Positions 35,936 to 44,600 of a stretch of 64,000 nt of DNA are shown piece after piece; the first letter of the stretch is position 1, and every line of letters begins with the position of its first letter. A program made the position numbers and the translations under genes. This stretch comes from Planotetraspora phitsanulokensis. GTDB taxonomy: Bacteria > Actinomycetota > Actinomycetes > Streptosporangiales > Streptosporangiaceae. Location: positions 94,984-158,983 of the forward strand of contig NZ_BOOP01000034.1 of NCBI RefSeq assembly GCF_016863295.1, written 5' to 3'. The notes beneath the pieces are model-generated. The model searched no databases. It was not told the DNA's origin and saw only the letters and a program-made list of their open reading frames with translations.

Positions 35936-37318
35936 GTGAGCATCCGGCGGAACACGGAGAGAGCGCGCCTGATGCTGTTTCTCGGCGTCGCGGTGGCATT
36001 GCTGAGCACCCTCATGTCCGGGATGGTCATCTTCATCGTCCATCGCCTGGCCACTGAGTCGCGTACGGCCACGGTGACCGGGATGGCGACCGAGGTCGCC
36101 TCCCTCGTCTCTCGGGGAGAATTGCGCAATCCGATCTCTGATCAGGTGATCCCCTACGTCCAGGTGCTCGATTCACAGCGGAGGGTCGTCGCCTCCACCG
36201 AGAATCTGCGCGGACGGCCGCCCATCGCGAGCTTCCTGCCCGCCAACACCGAGAGCGAGCGGACCGAGGTCATCTGCGGCAAGGCGATCCCAAGCGGTGA
36301 TTGCGCCATGGTCGTCGCCGTCCAAGCAACTGACAACGGCAAGCTGTGGACCATCTACGGCGCCGCGCCCCCGGTCCCCTTCTACGTCGATCCCCTCCTG
36401 GCGTTGCTGCTGGTCGCCGGTACGGTGATCATTGTCGGCCTCATCATCTTCGCCAGCTATCGGATCATCGTCGGATACATCGAGCCGGTGAGACTCATCC
36501 GGGCCGAGCTGGGCCACCTGAGACCCACGCGGCTGAGTGAACGGGTCCTGGTGCCGTCGCGTTCCCACCGGGAGGCCCATGATCTGGCGACGGCGGTGAA
36601 CAGGACGCTGGATCAGCTGCAGGCCATGATGGAGCGGGAGCGTCAGTTCACCTTCGACATCTCCCATGACCTGCGCAACCCGATCACCGCGATGCGAACG
36701 GAGATCGAGGACGTGCTGCTGGCCCCGGACGAGGTCGACGTGGCCAGGCTGGGCACGACCCTGCTCGCCGGCCTGGACAGGTTGCAGGCGATCGTGTCCG
36801 ACCTGCTGATGCTGGCCAAGCTGGACGCAGGGGCGCCGACCACATGCCGGGAGGTCGACCTGGCGGAGCTTGCCACCGCCGAATGCGCTCGCCGCTCCGG
36901 CAAACAGATCATTTGCGAGGTGACCCCGGGAACGGTGGTGAAAGGCGACCCCGTACGGCTCGCTCGGCTGGTCAACAACCTGGTCGCCAACGCCGAACGG
37001 CACGCCAGTTCCCAGGTCACCGTCCGTGTGTCCCGTCAGGGCGGCGATACCGGGTCAGGAGCGGGTACGGCGGTGCTCGAGGTCATCGACGACGGCGAAG
37101 GGATAGCGCCAGGCGATCGTGAGGCGGTGTTCGAGCGCTTCGTACGGCTGGAAGCCGGGCGCAGGAAGGAATCCGGCGGCACCGGGCTCGGTCTTCCGAT
37201 CGCCAGGCAGATCGCGGAAAGTCACAGCGGCACGCTGACGATTCAGGACAGCGACCGGGGCGCTCACTTCGTCCTGAGGATGCCCCTGGGATCGGGGGAC
37301 GGCGACACCGAATCGTGA
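35936..37318 (+). CDS. Sensor histidine kinase 2 of a tandem pair
   Basis: 460 residues from GTG 35936, with AAGGGGG nine bases upstream; the open frame before it is not coding-like. The architecture equals kinase 1: first helix (LMLFLGVAVALLSTLMSGMV), sensor with VQVLDSQRRVVAST and the Cys pair in ICGKAIPSGDC, second helix about 150-175, H-box DISHDLRNPITAM, N-box LVNNLVANAERH, and GGTGLGLPIARQI. Sequence resemblance along the full length shows a tandem duplication. No receiver gene accompanies either copy. It converges on the cation exchanger gene. Confidence 0.9.
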   Translation: MSIRRNTERARLMLFLGVAVALLSTLMSGMVIFIVHRLATESRTATVTGMATEVASLVSRGELRNPISDQVIPYVQVLDSQRRVVASTENLRGRPPIASFLPANTESERTEVICGKAIPSGDCAMVVAVQATDNGKLWTIYGAAPPVPFYVDPLLALLLVAGTVIIVGLIIFASYRIIVGYIEPVRLIRAELGHLRPTRLSERVLVPSRSHREAHDLATAVNRTLDQLQAMMERERQFTFDISHDLRNPITAMRTEIEDVLLAPDEVDVARLGTTLLAGLDRLQAIVSDLLMLAKLDAGAPTTCREVDLAELATAECARRSGKQIICEVTPGTVVKGDPVRLARLVNNLVANAERHASSQVTVRVSRQGGDTGSGAGTAVLEVIDDGEGIAPGDREAVFERFVRLEAGRRKESGGTGLGLPIARQIAESHSGTLTIQDSDRGAHFVLRMPLGSGDGDTES

Positions 37319-37424
37319 AGCCGGCAACGACCTGAAGTCCGTACGGCCCTCCCGCCGACCGCTTCGCCGAGGCGCCGGCATGTCCGACCCATCCGCTAAG
37401 GCAGGTGACGGTCTCACCGTGGGG

Positions 37425-38480
37425 TCAGACGAGTACGGGGATGAGGCAGGCGCCGAAGAGCAGATAGAACACGGCGGCCGGCGACAGTGTTCTGGCGTTG
37501 AACCGGCCGGTCTTCAGGAGCACCAGCAGATAGCCGATCGCGGCCATGGTGACGATGCCGGACAGCAGGAGCGGCGGGGTGAATCGCCACGGGGTGAACA
37601 GCAGGCCGAGCCCGCTGGGCACGGTGGCCTGGATCATCATGGCCCCGGAGATGTTGGCCAGCGCGAGAGGTGTCTTGCCCTGGCGAACCCAGATGACGGC
37701 GTTCATGACCTCTGGCAGCTCGGTGGCGAGAGGGGACAGCAGCAGCGCGGTGACCGCCGCGGGCAGCCCGAGCATCGGCCCGATCACATCGAGTTGTCCC
37801 ACGAACGTGTGTGACGCCATGAAGATGATCGCCAATGTCGCGAGTGTCTGGACGATCACCGCCCAGGTGGCTGGAGTCTTCCGGCGGCGCTGAAGCAGCA
37901 GCGGCTTCAGGTCGGTGCTGTCGCCGTGATCCCCTGCAGCTCGGATCTCCTGCCAGAAGTAGACCGCGTAGGCGGCGAAGAACAGCAGGCCCAGCCAGGG
38001 CTTGACGGCGAAGGCGACCAGCCCCAGGGCGACCTTCAGCGCGAAGACGGCCATGAACCAGGTTTGGTCGCGGGCCAGTTTCTCGGTGTTCCCGGCGTCC
38101 TGGCCTGCTTCGCCGGGGGAGGCGGGGTCAGTGGCGATCGCACGTGTCGCCGGAGTCGTGGCCGTCACGGGGGCGCGGTTCCGGCGCCGGGTCCACATCA
38201 TCCAGCCGGTCACGCCGTAGGCGACCGTCGCCAAGGCCAGGGGGCCGCCCATGGCTGCTCCGACACCGATGTCCTTTTGCTGCTCGCCGGTGCCGAAGAC
38301 CACGGCTACGAAGGTGACCACGCTTTCGGGCAGCGCGGTTCCGAGTGCGGCGAGGATCGTTCCGACGGCCATGGGCCCGACTTCGAGCCGGTGACCCAGC
38401 CACTCGACTGCGTTGACGAACCACTCGCAGGAGAAGTAGATCATCGCGGAGCATGCGATGAGTAAGGCGAAATGAATCAT
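37425..38480 (-). CDS. CaCA-family cation exchanger under Mn2+ riboswitch control
   Basis: 351 residues from ATG 38480; the frame is open to 38564, but that part lies in the riboswitch leader. About ten membrane helices and the two inverted alpha-repeats of Ca2+/cation antiporters are present: GTILAALGTALPESVVTFVA (about 44-63) and LLLSPLATELPEVMNAVIW (about 240-258), whose acidic residues bind cation. A cytoplasmic Ala/Thr-rich loop separates the halves. CaCA members export Ca2+, and some move Mn2+; the yybP-ykoY leader here argues for Mn2+ export or Mn2+-responsive homeostasis. Confidence 0.88.
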   Translation of the reverse strand: MIHFALLIACSAMIYFSCEWFVNAVEWLGHRLEVGPMAVGTILAALGTALPESVVTFVAVVFGTGEQQKDIGVGAAMGGPLALATVAYGVTGWMMWTRRRNRAPVTATTPATRAIATDPASPGEAGQDAGNTEKLARDQTWFMAVFALKVALGLVAFAVKPWLGLLFFAAYAVYFWQEIRAAGDHGDSTDLKPLLLQRRRKTPATWAVIVQTLATLAIIFMASHTFVGQLDVIGPMLGLPAAVTALLLSPLATELPEVMNAVIWVRQGKTPLALANISGAMMIQATVPSGLGLLFTPWRFTPPLLLSGIVTMAAIGYLLVLLKTGRFNARTLSPAAVFYLLFGACLIPVLV

Positions 38481-38485
38481 CGGGG

Positions 38486-38520
38486 GCGGCTTCCCTTCCC
38501 GCGTCACGCGGTGAAGCCGC
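38486..38520 (-). promoter_or_regulatory. Hairpin that can hide the exchanger ribosome-binding site
   Basis: On the transcript GCGGCUUC (38520-38513) pairs perfectly with GAAGCCGC (38493-38486), enclosing CCGCG-UGA-CGCGG. The purine-rich GGGAAGGGAAG before the AUG lies inside this fold. It is a likely output element of the upstream riboswitch acting on translation; a terminator role is also possible. Confidence 0.5.
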
Positions 38521-38536
38521 ACCCGGAGTAGCCTCC

Positions 38537-38590
38537 CGAGACCTCGACCCCAGCCGCAACGCACGCGTCGCCTATGGGTCGAAGGTCTCG
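38537..38590 (-). promoter_or_regulatory. Alternative pairing element (riboswitch expression platform)
   Basis: The RNA segment from 38590 to 38577, which includes the 3' strand of riboswitch helix P1, is complementary over 13 of 14 positions to GGUCGAGGUCUCG at 38549-38537. The two pairings exclude each other, so ligand binding should decide which forms. Seen directly in the sequence; the switching itself is inference. Confidence 0.5.
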
Positions 38591-38672
38591 TCCACCCCGC
38601 TGCGGGGCCCGGCCACCGGGAATCCTTCGGGATTCCAGCATGTCGACGACCGGCGAAGGACTACTCCCCTTC
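38581..38672 (-). ncRNA. yybP-ykoY manganese riboswitch
   Basis: The leader of the exchanger gene carries both hallmarks of this class: GGGGAGUAG near the 5' side (38669-38661) and GACGAGACCUUC at the 3' side (38592-38581). GAAGG (38672-38668) pairs with CCUUC (38585-38581) to form P1, and GUC/GAC extends it. Hairpins lie between the two sides, as in the known four-way junction. Known members sense Mn2+ and turn on exporters. The start codon is 100 bases downstream. Confidence 0.82.
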
Positions 38673-38880
38673 AGGGACGGAGCATACCCGATGAAATCCC
38701 GATATGGCCTGGTCAGGATGATCGGGGCGATCGCTCAGGTCGTCGGGACCTTACGGCTTCCGCCTGACATGTCCGCGGTCATTGAGATGGTCGAATGCCC
38801 GGCCGAGAGCGGCTCAATCGAGGCCCGGAACGCGCAGTTTTACCCTATTTGCACCCTTATGAGGCTTCGTGTACCTTGCT

Positions 38881-38923
38881 GTATACGGTATACGTTGCGA
38901 CTGGCCTCTGAGCGTCGTATGTT
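38881..38923 (+). promoter_or_regulatory. Promoter of the lysozyme gene with upstream palindrome
   Basis: TTGCGA (38895-38900) and TATGTT (38918-38923) are separated by 17 bases and resemble -35 and -10 boxes. GTATACGGTATAC (38881-38893) is a near-perfect palindrome touching the -35 box and could bind an activator or repressor. Transcription from here would include the full ydaO-type leader. Confidence 0.5.
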
Positions 38924-38980
38924 GTGCCGTTCGTTGCCCGGACCGTGCGTCTCCGGCGGAACTTGTCCGTGAGGAGCGCG

Positions 38981-39124
38981 CGGTCGCCGAATCCGCGTCT
39001 CGCGGAACCGGGGACCCACCTCTTCCGGGGTGAATCGAGCGCTGGCGCCGGCCTGTGGGCCCGTAGGGCCTCTTCCTGTCCGAATCAGTCAGCCGGCCCG
39101 GTAGACGGCATGGAAGCAAAGGAG
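38981..39124 (+). ncRNA. ydaO/yuaA c-di-AMP riboswitch
   Basis: Conserved blocks occur in the right order: CGCCGAATCC (about 38985), GGAACCGGGGACCCA (39004-39018), GGGGTGAATC (39027-39036), GTAGGGCC (39063-39070), CCGAATC (39080-39086) and GTAGACGGCATGGAAG (39101-39116), ending with the AAAGGAG ribosome-binding site of the downstream gene. This class binds cyclic di-AMP and in actinobacteria typically controls cell-wall hydrolase genes, which fits the GH25 lysozyme that follows 11 bases later. Confidence 0.85.
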
Positions 39125-39135
39125 TCAACCTCTTC

Positions 39136-39867
39136 ATGCCCACCCATCGGATCTTCTCGCCCGTGCCTTCGCTCAAGTGCCGGCTGAGCCTCGTCGGCAA
39201 GCGTCTCCGCTCCGGCGTCGCCGGTATGGCCGTGGCCGTGTCGTTGATCATGCCTGCCGTCGCACTGGCGGGCCATGCGCACGCCGCCTCGCTCACCTAT
39301 GGCCAGGACGTGTCCGGCTACGAGCCGAATTACGACTGGAGTGTCAGCTCGGCCAAGTTCGGCATCATCAAGGCCACCGAAGGCCTGAGCTTCCGAGACC
39401 CTTCCTTCGTCCGGCAGTGGCAGGAGTTGGCAGGCAAGGGGATCGTGCGCGGCGCCTATCACTACGGCCACCCCGGCAACGACCCCATCGCGGAGGCCGA
39501 CCACTTCCTCTCCGTGGTGAACGCGCAGCCCGCCAAGCCCGGCGACCTGCTGGTGCTGGACCTGGAGACCACGGACGGGGAGTCCATCGCCCACGTCAAC
39601 GCGTGGGCCAAGACGTGGCTCGCCCACGTGAAGGCCAAGACCGGCGTCACGCCGATGTTCTACAGCGGTTGGGACTTCGCCGACACCTACGGCCACGGCC
39701 TGGCCCGCTATCCCTTGTGGGTGGCTTACTACGGCGGGGCCAAGGGTGGTGTCACGCCACCGGCCGACTGGAAGACCTGGACCATCCACCAGTACACCGA
39801 CACTCCCATCGACCAGAACGTCTCCGCCCTGACCCCCCAGCAGTTGCGCGTCCTCGGCCGCCGCTGA
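39136..39867 (+). CDS. Secreted GH25 muramidase (lysozyme)
   Basis: 243 residues. A long signal peptide (about 1-51; hydrophobic MAVAVSLIMPAVALA, cleavage near AHAAS) is followed directly by the GH25 barrel: GQDVSGYEPNYDW (first catalytic-site Asp), FGIIKATEGLSF, GAYHYGHPGNDP and LLVLDLETTDG (Asp and Glu of the active site), ending WTIHQYTDTPIDQNV. There is no extra cell-wall binding domain, so the enzyme is minimal. It cleaves the MurNAc-beta-1,4-GlcNAc bond of peptidoglycan. Expression is probably shut off by high c-di-AMP through the leader RNA. Confidence 0.92.
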   Translation: MPTHRIFSPVPSLKCRLSLVGKRLRSGVAGMAVAVSLIMPAVALAGHAHAASLTYGQDVSGYEPNYDWSVSSAKFGIIKATEGLSFRDPSFVRQWQELAGKGIVRGAYHYGHPGNDPIAEADHFLSVVNAQPAKPGDLLVLDLETTDGESIAHVNAWAKTWLAHVKAKTGVTPMFYSGWDFADTYGHGLARYPLWVAYYGGAKGGVTPPADWKTWTIHQYTDTPIDQNVSALTPQQLRVLGRR

Positions 39868-40063
39868 GCCGACACGATCTCCAGCGTGCGGTGGGGATCG
39901 TCGCTGAGGTCCGGCCCCGGATAATCCCACCGGGTGGGCCGCGATCGATGCCGTCGCGGCGAACCTCGGTATCGGCCTCGACGTTGCGTAAGCGGGTTCG
40001 CCGGGCCCAGGTGGACGAGGGACCGCCATCGAAGATCCACGGGACACGCCTGGTACGGGCCGG

Positions 40064-40471
40064 TCACCTACGTCTCCCGTGCCCATGCTTGGAGCGCCAT
40101 CCGCCGTGGCGCCGCCCACCCTGGGAGAAGCGGAGCCTCTGGGAGATCTTGCAGCGGCGGCCCCCGCAGCGGCCGGACTGGGTGATGGTGTTCTTGCTGA
40201 CGCTGTTCACCTGTTGCACGCCGATGTGGGTCGACGGGCTGTTGATGGCCGGCGCATTCTGGTTGTGCCGCCCGTGGTTGTGGGTCCGGATGGGGCCGCG
40301 CTCGTTCGCGGAGGCGGGTGCCCATGTGGTCTGAGTGGTCGCCCCGGCGCTCGCGCTCGCCTGGGGTGTGGCGATGAACCCGCAAAGCGTGGCGGCGGCT
40401 GTGGTCAGCGCCAGCAGCCGTACGCTGACCGCCTTGCCGACAATCGAACTCCCCGCAAGATGACGACTCAT
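40064..40471 (-). CDS. Small basic secreted protein of unknown function
   Basis: 135 residues from ATG 40471, with AGGTGA about nine bases upstream. A signal peptide runs to about residue 40 (VRLLALTTAAATLCGFIAT, cleavage near ASASA). The mature part has the polar stretch SPSTHIGVQQVNSVSKNTIT, a Cys pair in GRCGGRRCK and a His/Arg/Gly-rich tail. No known domain. A positively charged secreted peptide may bind cell wall or nucleic acid. Three 9-base repeats lie 50-75 bases upstream and probably belong to its promoter. Confidence 0.6.
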   Translation of the reverse strand: MSRHLAGSSIVGKAVSVRLLALTTAAATLCGFIATPQASASAGATTQTTWAPASANERGPIRTHNHGRHNQNAPAINSPSTHIGVQQVNSVSKNTITQSGRCGGRRCKISQRLRFSQGGRRHGGWRSKHGHGRRR

Positions 40472-40520
40472 TTCGTCGTTCACCTGCCTCTCATCCGCGG
40501 CCGATGATCGCCTACGAAGC

Positions 40521-40546
40521 GGACATAAAGGACATAAGGGACATAA
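40521..40546. repeat. Three tandem 9-base repeats in promoter region
   Basis: GGACATAA occurs at 40521, 40530 and 40539, so the period is nine bases and one A or G separates copies. Seen from the minus strand it is TTATGTCC, just upstream of the small secreted protein gene. Such iterated sites usually bind a regulator cooperatively. Confidence 0.6.
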
Positions 40547-40632
40547 CTCATACCCTGTGGCCGGGCGCTGGTCTCCTGTCAAGTGGTCTAGGGCGGAGGG
40601 GATTGCTCCCTCTTTGTCGTCCTTACGTGAAG

Positions 40633-41352
40633 TCAGTCCATTCCTGCGGTGAGGAGCGCGCTCGCCAGTGCCTCGGGATGGGTGAACATGGCCTCGTGCG
40701 GGCCTTCGCATTCGACAATGCGCGGGTTCTCCAGCCTGGCCGCCATCTCGCGGTAGAGCTCGAATGGCACGCCCCGGTCGTCACACAGGAATACGTAGCT
40801 TGCGGGCAGTCGGGCAGTCCAGAAGCGGGGGAGTGAGACAGGTTCGGCCAGCCACCCCAGCGGAGCCGGAACCAGGCGGGCCGCGACGGCGGCACACTGT
40901 TCCTCGGTGGCGCCATTCATGAAGTGGGCCTTCCACACGTCGAGGCTCATCGGGATCGTCTGGTCCGGGCGCTGCGCGGCGGTCGCCCGCTGCGCCTCGG
41001 CGTGGGGCGGTGGAAACACGTCATGGATCGCCTCGCCGTCCCGAAGCACCCAGGCGTCGACGAAGACGACCCTGCGCGTCATCTCGGTGAGGCGGTCTGC
41101 CGCGTACTGGATCACGGGCCCCCCGCCGCTGTGACCCACCTGCACGAAGTCGTCCAGGCCCTGCTGCTTGATCGCATCGATCAGCCCCTGCCCGATGGCG
41201 GTGAGAGTCACCCCGGCCCGGTCCACGTCGCCTTCCTCCGAGCCGCGAAGGGTCGGTGCGAACACCTGATGGCCGCCGGCGCGGAGGCGTGCAGCAACGG
41301 CGTCCCAGCACCATCCGCCGTGCCATCCGCCATGAACCAGAACAAACCGCAT
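40633..41352 (-). CDS. Alpha/beta hydrolase (esterase)
   Basis: 239 residues. The small esterase/hydroxynitrile-lyase-like fold is evident: oxyanion motif VLVHGGWHGGWCWD at the N-terminus, nucleophile elbow GHSGGG (Ser near residue 74) and catalytic His in ECEGPHEAMFTHPEALA. No signal peptide, hence cytoplasmic. Relatives hydrolyse small esters such as methyl salicylate-like compounds, so the substrate stays open. Upstream 41353-41580 holds no gene. Confidence 0.88.
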   Translation of the reverse strand: MRFVLVHGGWHGGWCWDAVAARLRAGGHQVFAPTLRGSEEGDVDRAGVTLTAIGQGLIDAIKQQGLDDFVQVGHSGGGPVIQYAADRLTEMTRRVVFVDAWVLRDGEAIHDVFPPPHAEAQRATAAQRPDQTIPMSLDVWKAHFMNGATEEQCAAVAARLVPAPLGWLAEPVSLPRFWTARLPASYVFLCDDRGVPFELYREMAARLENPRIVECEGPHEAMFTHPEALASALLTAGMD

Positions 41353-41580
41353 GGGACGCTCGTCCGATCAACTGCTGATTGGGATGCGTGGGGTCCCTGA
41401 AGCGGCGGCGGAGAATCCCACGGTTATGGCGGCTTCGCCCCAGCCGCCGGCTCTTCAGCTCAACCGGCCCCGGCAGGTTGAAATCCCTCGCGGGCGGAGC
41501 CTCACCGACCATCGTACGAGCGAGGCCGCCTGTGGCCCGGGCGGGCGCGGCGTCCCACCGGCCCGCACAGGCATGCACGG

Positions 41581-41611
41581 CGGAAGGGCCCCCTTGCGGT
41601 GGGCCCTTCCG
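41581..41611. terminator. Terminator of the esterase/beta-helix gene
   Basis: A perfect 11-bp stem, CGGAAGGGCCC with its complement, around a nine-base loop. It lies 22 bases beyond the minus-strand stop at 41633. Confidence 0.8.
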
Positions 41612-41632
41612 GTCAGTGCATCAGGCGCCCGA

Positions 41633-44600
41633 TCACCTCTTCTTGACGAGCGTCACGCTGACGGACCGGCTCGCACTCTGACCGGTCGCGTTCTTGAACG
41701 TGATCGTGAGATCGACGGGGAGCCTGCCCGACTTGATCAAGGTTGGGCGATACTCGGGCGCGGCCGTCACGGTCATCGTGAAGGTGCTCCCGTCGTGCAC
41801 CTGACGGGAGACCGTGGTCACCTTGTCGCCGGACAGGGTGACCGTGCCGGCCGTGTTCACGGTGGCGGTGATCGTCGCCGTGCCCGCCCCGGCGTCGGTC
41901 TCCACCTTGCCGATCTTCATCGCCGGCGGCGGGGTCACGGGGGCGACGGTGTAGGTCACCGGCTTGGAGCGGGTCGCGTTCCCGGACGAGTCGACGACCA
42001 GCGCCTGGAACGTGACGTGCCTGCCCGCGTCCTTCGGACCCGGTGTCCAGCTGAGCCGATACGGCGAGGTCGTGGTGCTGGCGACCTTGGTGCCGTCGAC
42101 GATCAGGGACGCCGACTGGACGGCGAAGTCGTCGACGCCCCGGATCAGCGGATGCACCGCCGATCCGACCTGGAACACCGATCCCCGCCCCGGGTCGGCC
42201 ACTTCGGCCGTCGGCGCGTGGTCGGCGACGCGACCCGCTCCGGCCGGAACCTTATGCGGCGGCGACGAGCGAAGACCGGTGACGACGACCGTGGCCGCGC
42301 CCGTGTTGTCGGGACCGGAGACGGCCTTGGGTCCTGTGCGAGGGCCGCCCGCGATCGGGCCGAAGTAGCTGCCCGACACGGTGAAGGGTGCGCCTAAGCG
42401 GACAGCGGTGTTGCCGGCGTCGGCGTTGTACACCGCGAACCCGTTCCCGGTGAGGATGTCGCCGGAGGCGGTGAGCGCCCCGGCCGTATCGGTACCGGCG
42501 TCGGTCAGCAGGATGCCGTACGACTGCGACGGGGCGGGCGTGAAGTAGTTCCCGGTGATCCGGCTGTCCTTCACGAAGCCGGTCACCCCGCTGGTGTACT
42601 TGACGCCGACCTGCGCGTACAGGCCGTTCGGCTTGCCCGTGACGACCGTGCCGGTTACGTAGCCGTGGTACCGGATGCCGGTCCGGACGGTGTTGTCCGG
42701 GCTGCCGTCCTTGCCGCGGGCGCCGTCGAACAGGATTCCGCCTGACTGGTAGCCGGTGACCACGCTGTCGGCGACGGTGAGCTCGCTCTCGACCGTGCCG
42801 GAGCTCGCACCCTGGATCACGCCGGTCTTGACGACGCCCCAGCCGTGCGGGTGCTCGGCCAGTTCCTGCGCGTCGGTCGCGACCTTCATCGGACCGATGA
42901 CGCTGTCCGCGACCCGTCCGGCCGCGCCGAAGTAGGCGACGCCCGCCTCGGCCCAGACCTTGCCCGAGGTCACCGTCACCCCTGAGATGTCCACGAACAT
43001 CTCGTTGGTGTCGGTTGAGCCGAGAGACTGCCTGGACACCGTGATCACGTTGCCGCCGCCGTCACGCAGGTACGGCTGATCGCCCGCCAGGGTCCCGAGG
43101 GACTGGTCCGGCTCGATGACCACCTTGTCCGCCCCCGCACCCTTGATCTTCAAGGGCTTGTTGATGGTCAGGCCGTTCCTCGCGCCCGCCTGGACGGGGT
43201 TGGAATTGCTGTTCGCCGGCGTCGACGACTCCTGGTAGACGCCCGCGCACACCACGATCGTGTCCCAGGGCGCCGCGTGGTCGACGGCCGTCTGGATCGA
43301 GGTGAACTGGGCGTTCGGGCACTGCTTCCTGTCGTCGTCGACGGTCCAGGTCGTGTTCCCCTGCGGGTTCGCGACCACGTCGTTGAGTTCGACGTCGCCC
43401 GGAGTGTTGTCGTAGGCGGCGAGGTAGGTCGCCGGGTCGGGACCGCCGAGGGCGGACCGGCCGTAGCCGGCGCCGTTCGCCTTGTCGCCGTCCGAGAGGA
43501 TCTTCGACCCCGCCTCGCTCTCCTGGAAGCGCACGTCGGCCATCTCGATCGAGCCGGACTTCGGCATGTCGCCGACGCCGAAGCGGAACTCGAGCTTCGA
43601 CAAGGAGCCGATGTCCACGCCCTGTGCCGCGAACTCGCTGAGCGGGACGCGGATCTGGTCGAGGACGATGTGCGTGTTCGGCGTGTTCGTACCGGTCGAC
43701 ATGTGCAGGGCGTTGCCCCAGCGGGGGTCCCCGGCGTCGACCGTGGCCTCGTGACCGGTCGCGTCGCTCAGCGCGATCACGAAATGCTGGGTCGTCGAGG
43801 TCGGGTCGTACGACGTCGGCAACTCGTTCGGCCACACCGGGCTCGCCGGGGTGCCGTTCACCGTCGTGTCCCTGGTGTTGTCGCCGCGGTCGTCGGCGCC
43901 CGGGTTGCGGGTGTCGAAGAAGTTGACGGCGGCGTCCAGAGCCAGAGCCTTGAGGCCCCGCATGTCCTGCGAGGCGGCCGGGATCTGGGCGGTGAGCGTG
44001 GCGGCCGAGCTCTGGTCCCACGCGAGAGTGAGCTGGCGGCCGTAGGAGTGGTTGATCGGACCGTTCTCGCGGGTGCCGTTCTGCCCGCCGAGTGCGCCCG
44101 CCGCAGGCAGCGGGCAGGGCTTGGCCGCGGCAGGCAGCCCGCTCTTGCCGAGTTGCGACGGTGCGAAGTCCTGGGGCTCCGGGTTGCACCAGTCGTAGCC
44201 GCCCTCGGTCGGGGCCGGCTTCGGCGCGACGCCGGCGGACTGCGCGTAGGGGTCCGTGAAGCCACTGCCGCTCAGGGAGCCGCCGAGGGCGTTGAGCGTG
44301 AGCGGATTCTCCACCTCGGGGCGAATCACATCGACCCGCTCCTGCGGCGCGGCGAAGTAGGTCGTGTTGACGCGCTCGTCGCAGGGGATGGCCGTGCCGG
44401 ACGGACTCGTGGGGCAGGCCGTCGGCGGGATCTGGAGCCCGGTCGAGGTGTTCGAGAGCTCGCCGGTCATGTACGGCTGAAACGCACCCTCACCACCGAC
44501 GTAGCGACGGAGGAAGGCGGCCATCGTCGCCAGTCCGAGCTTCTCCTGGTCGCCCATGCGCGCCGCGTCACCCGAGATCTTGGTGTTCACGGCGGGGTTG

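Noticed and set aside
40581..40592. AAGTGGTCTAGG resembling half a DasR box
   Set aside because: Only the left half matches, and no GlcNAc-related gene is near.
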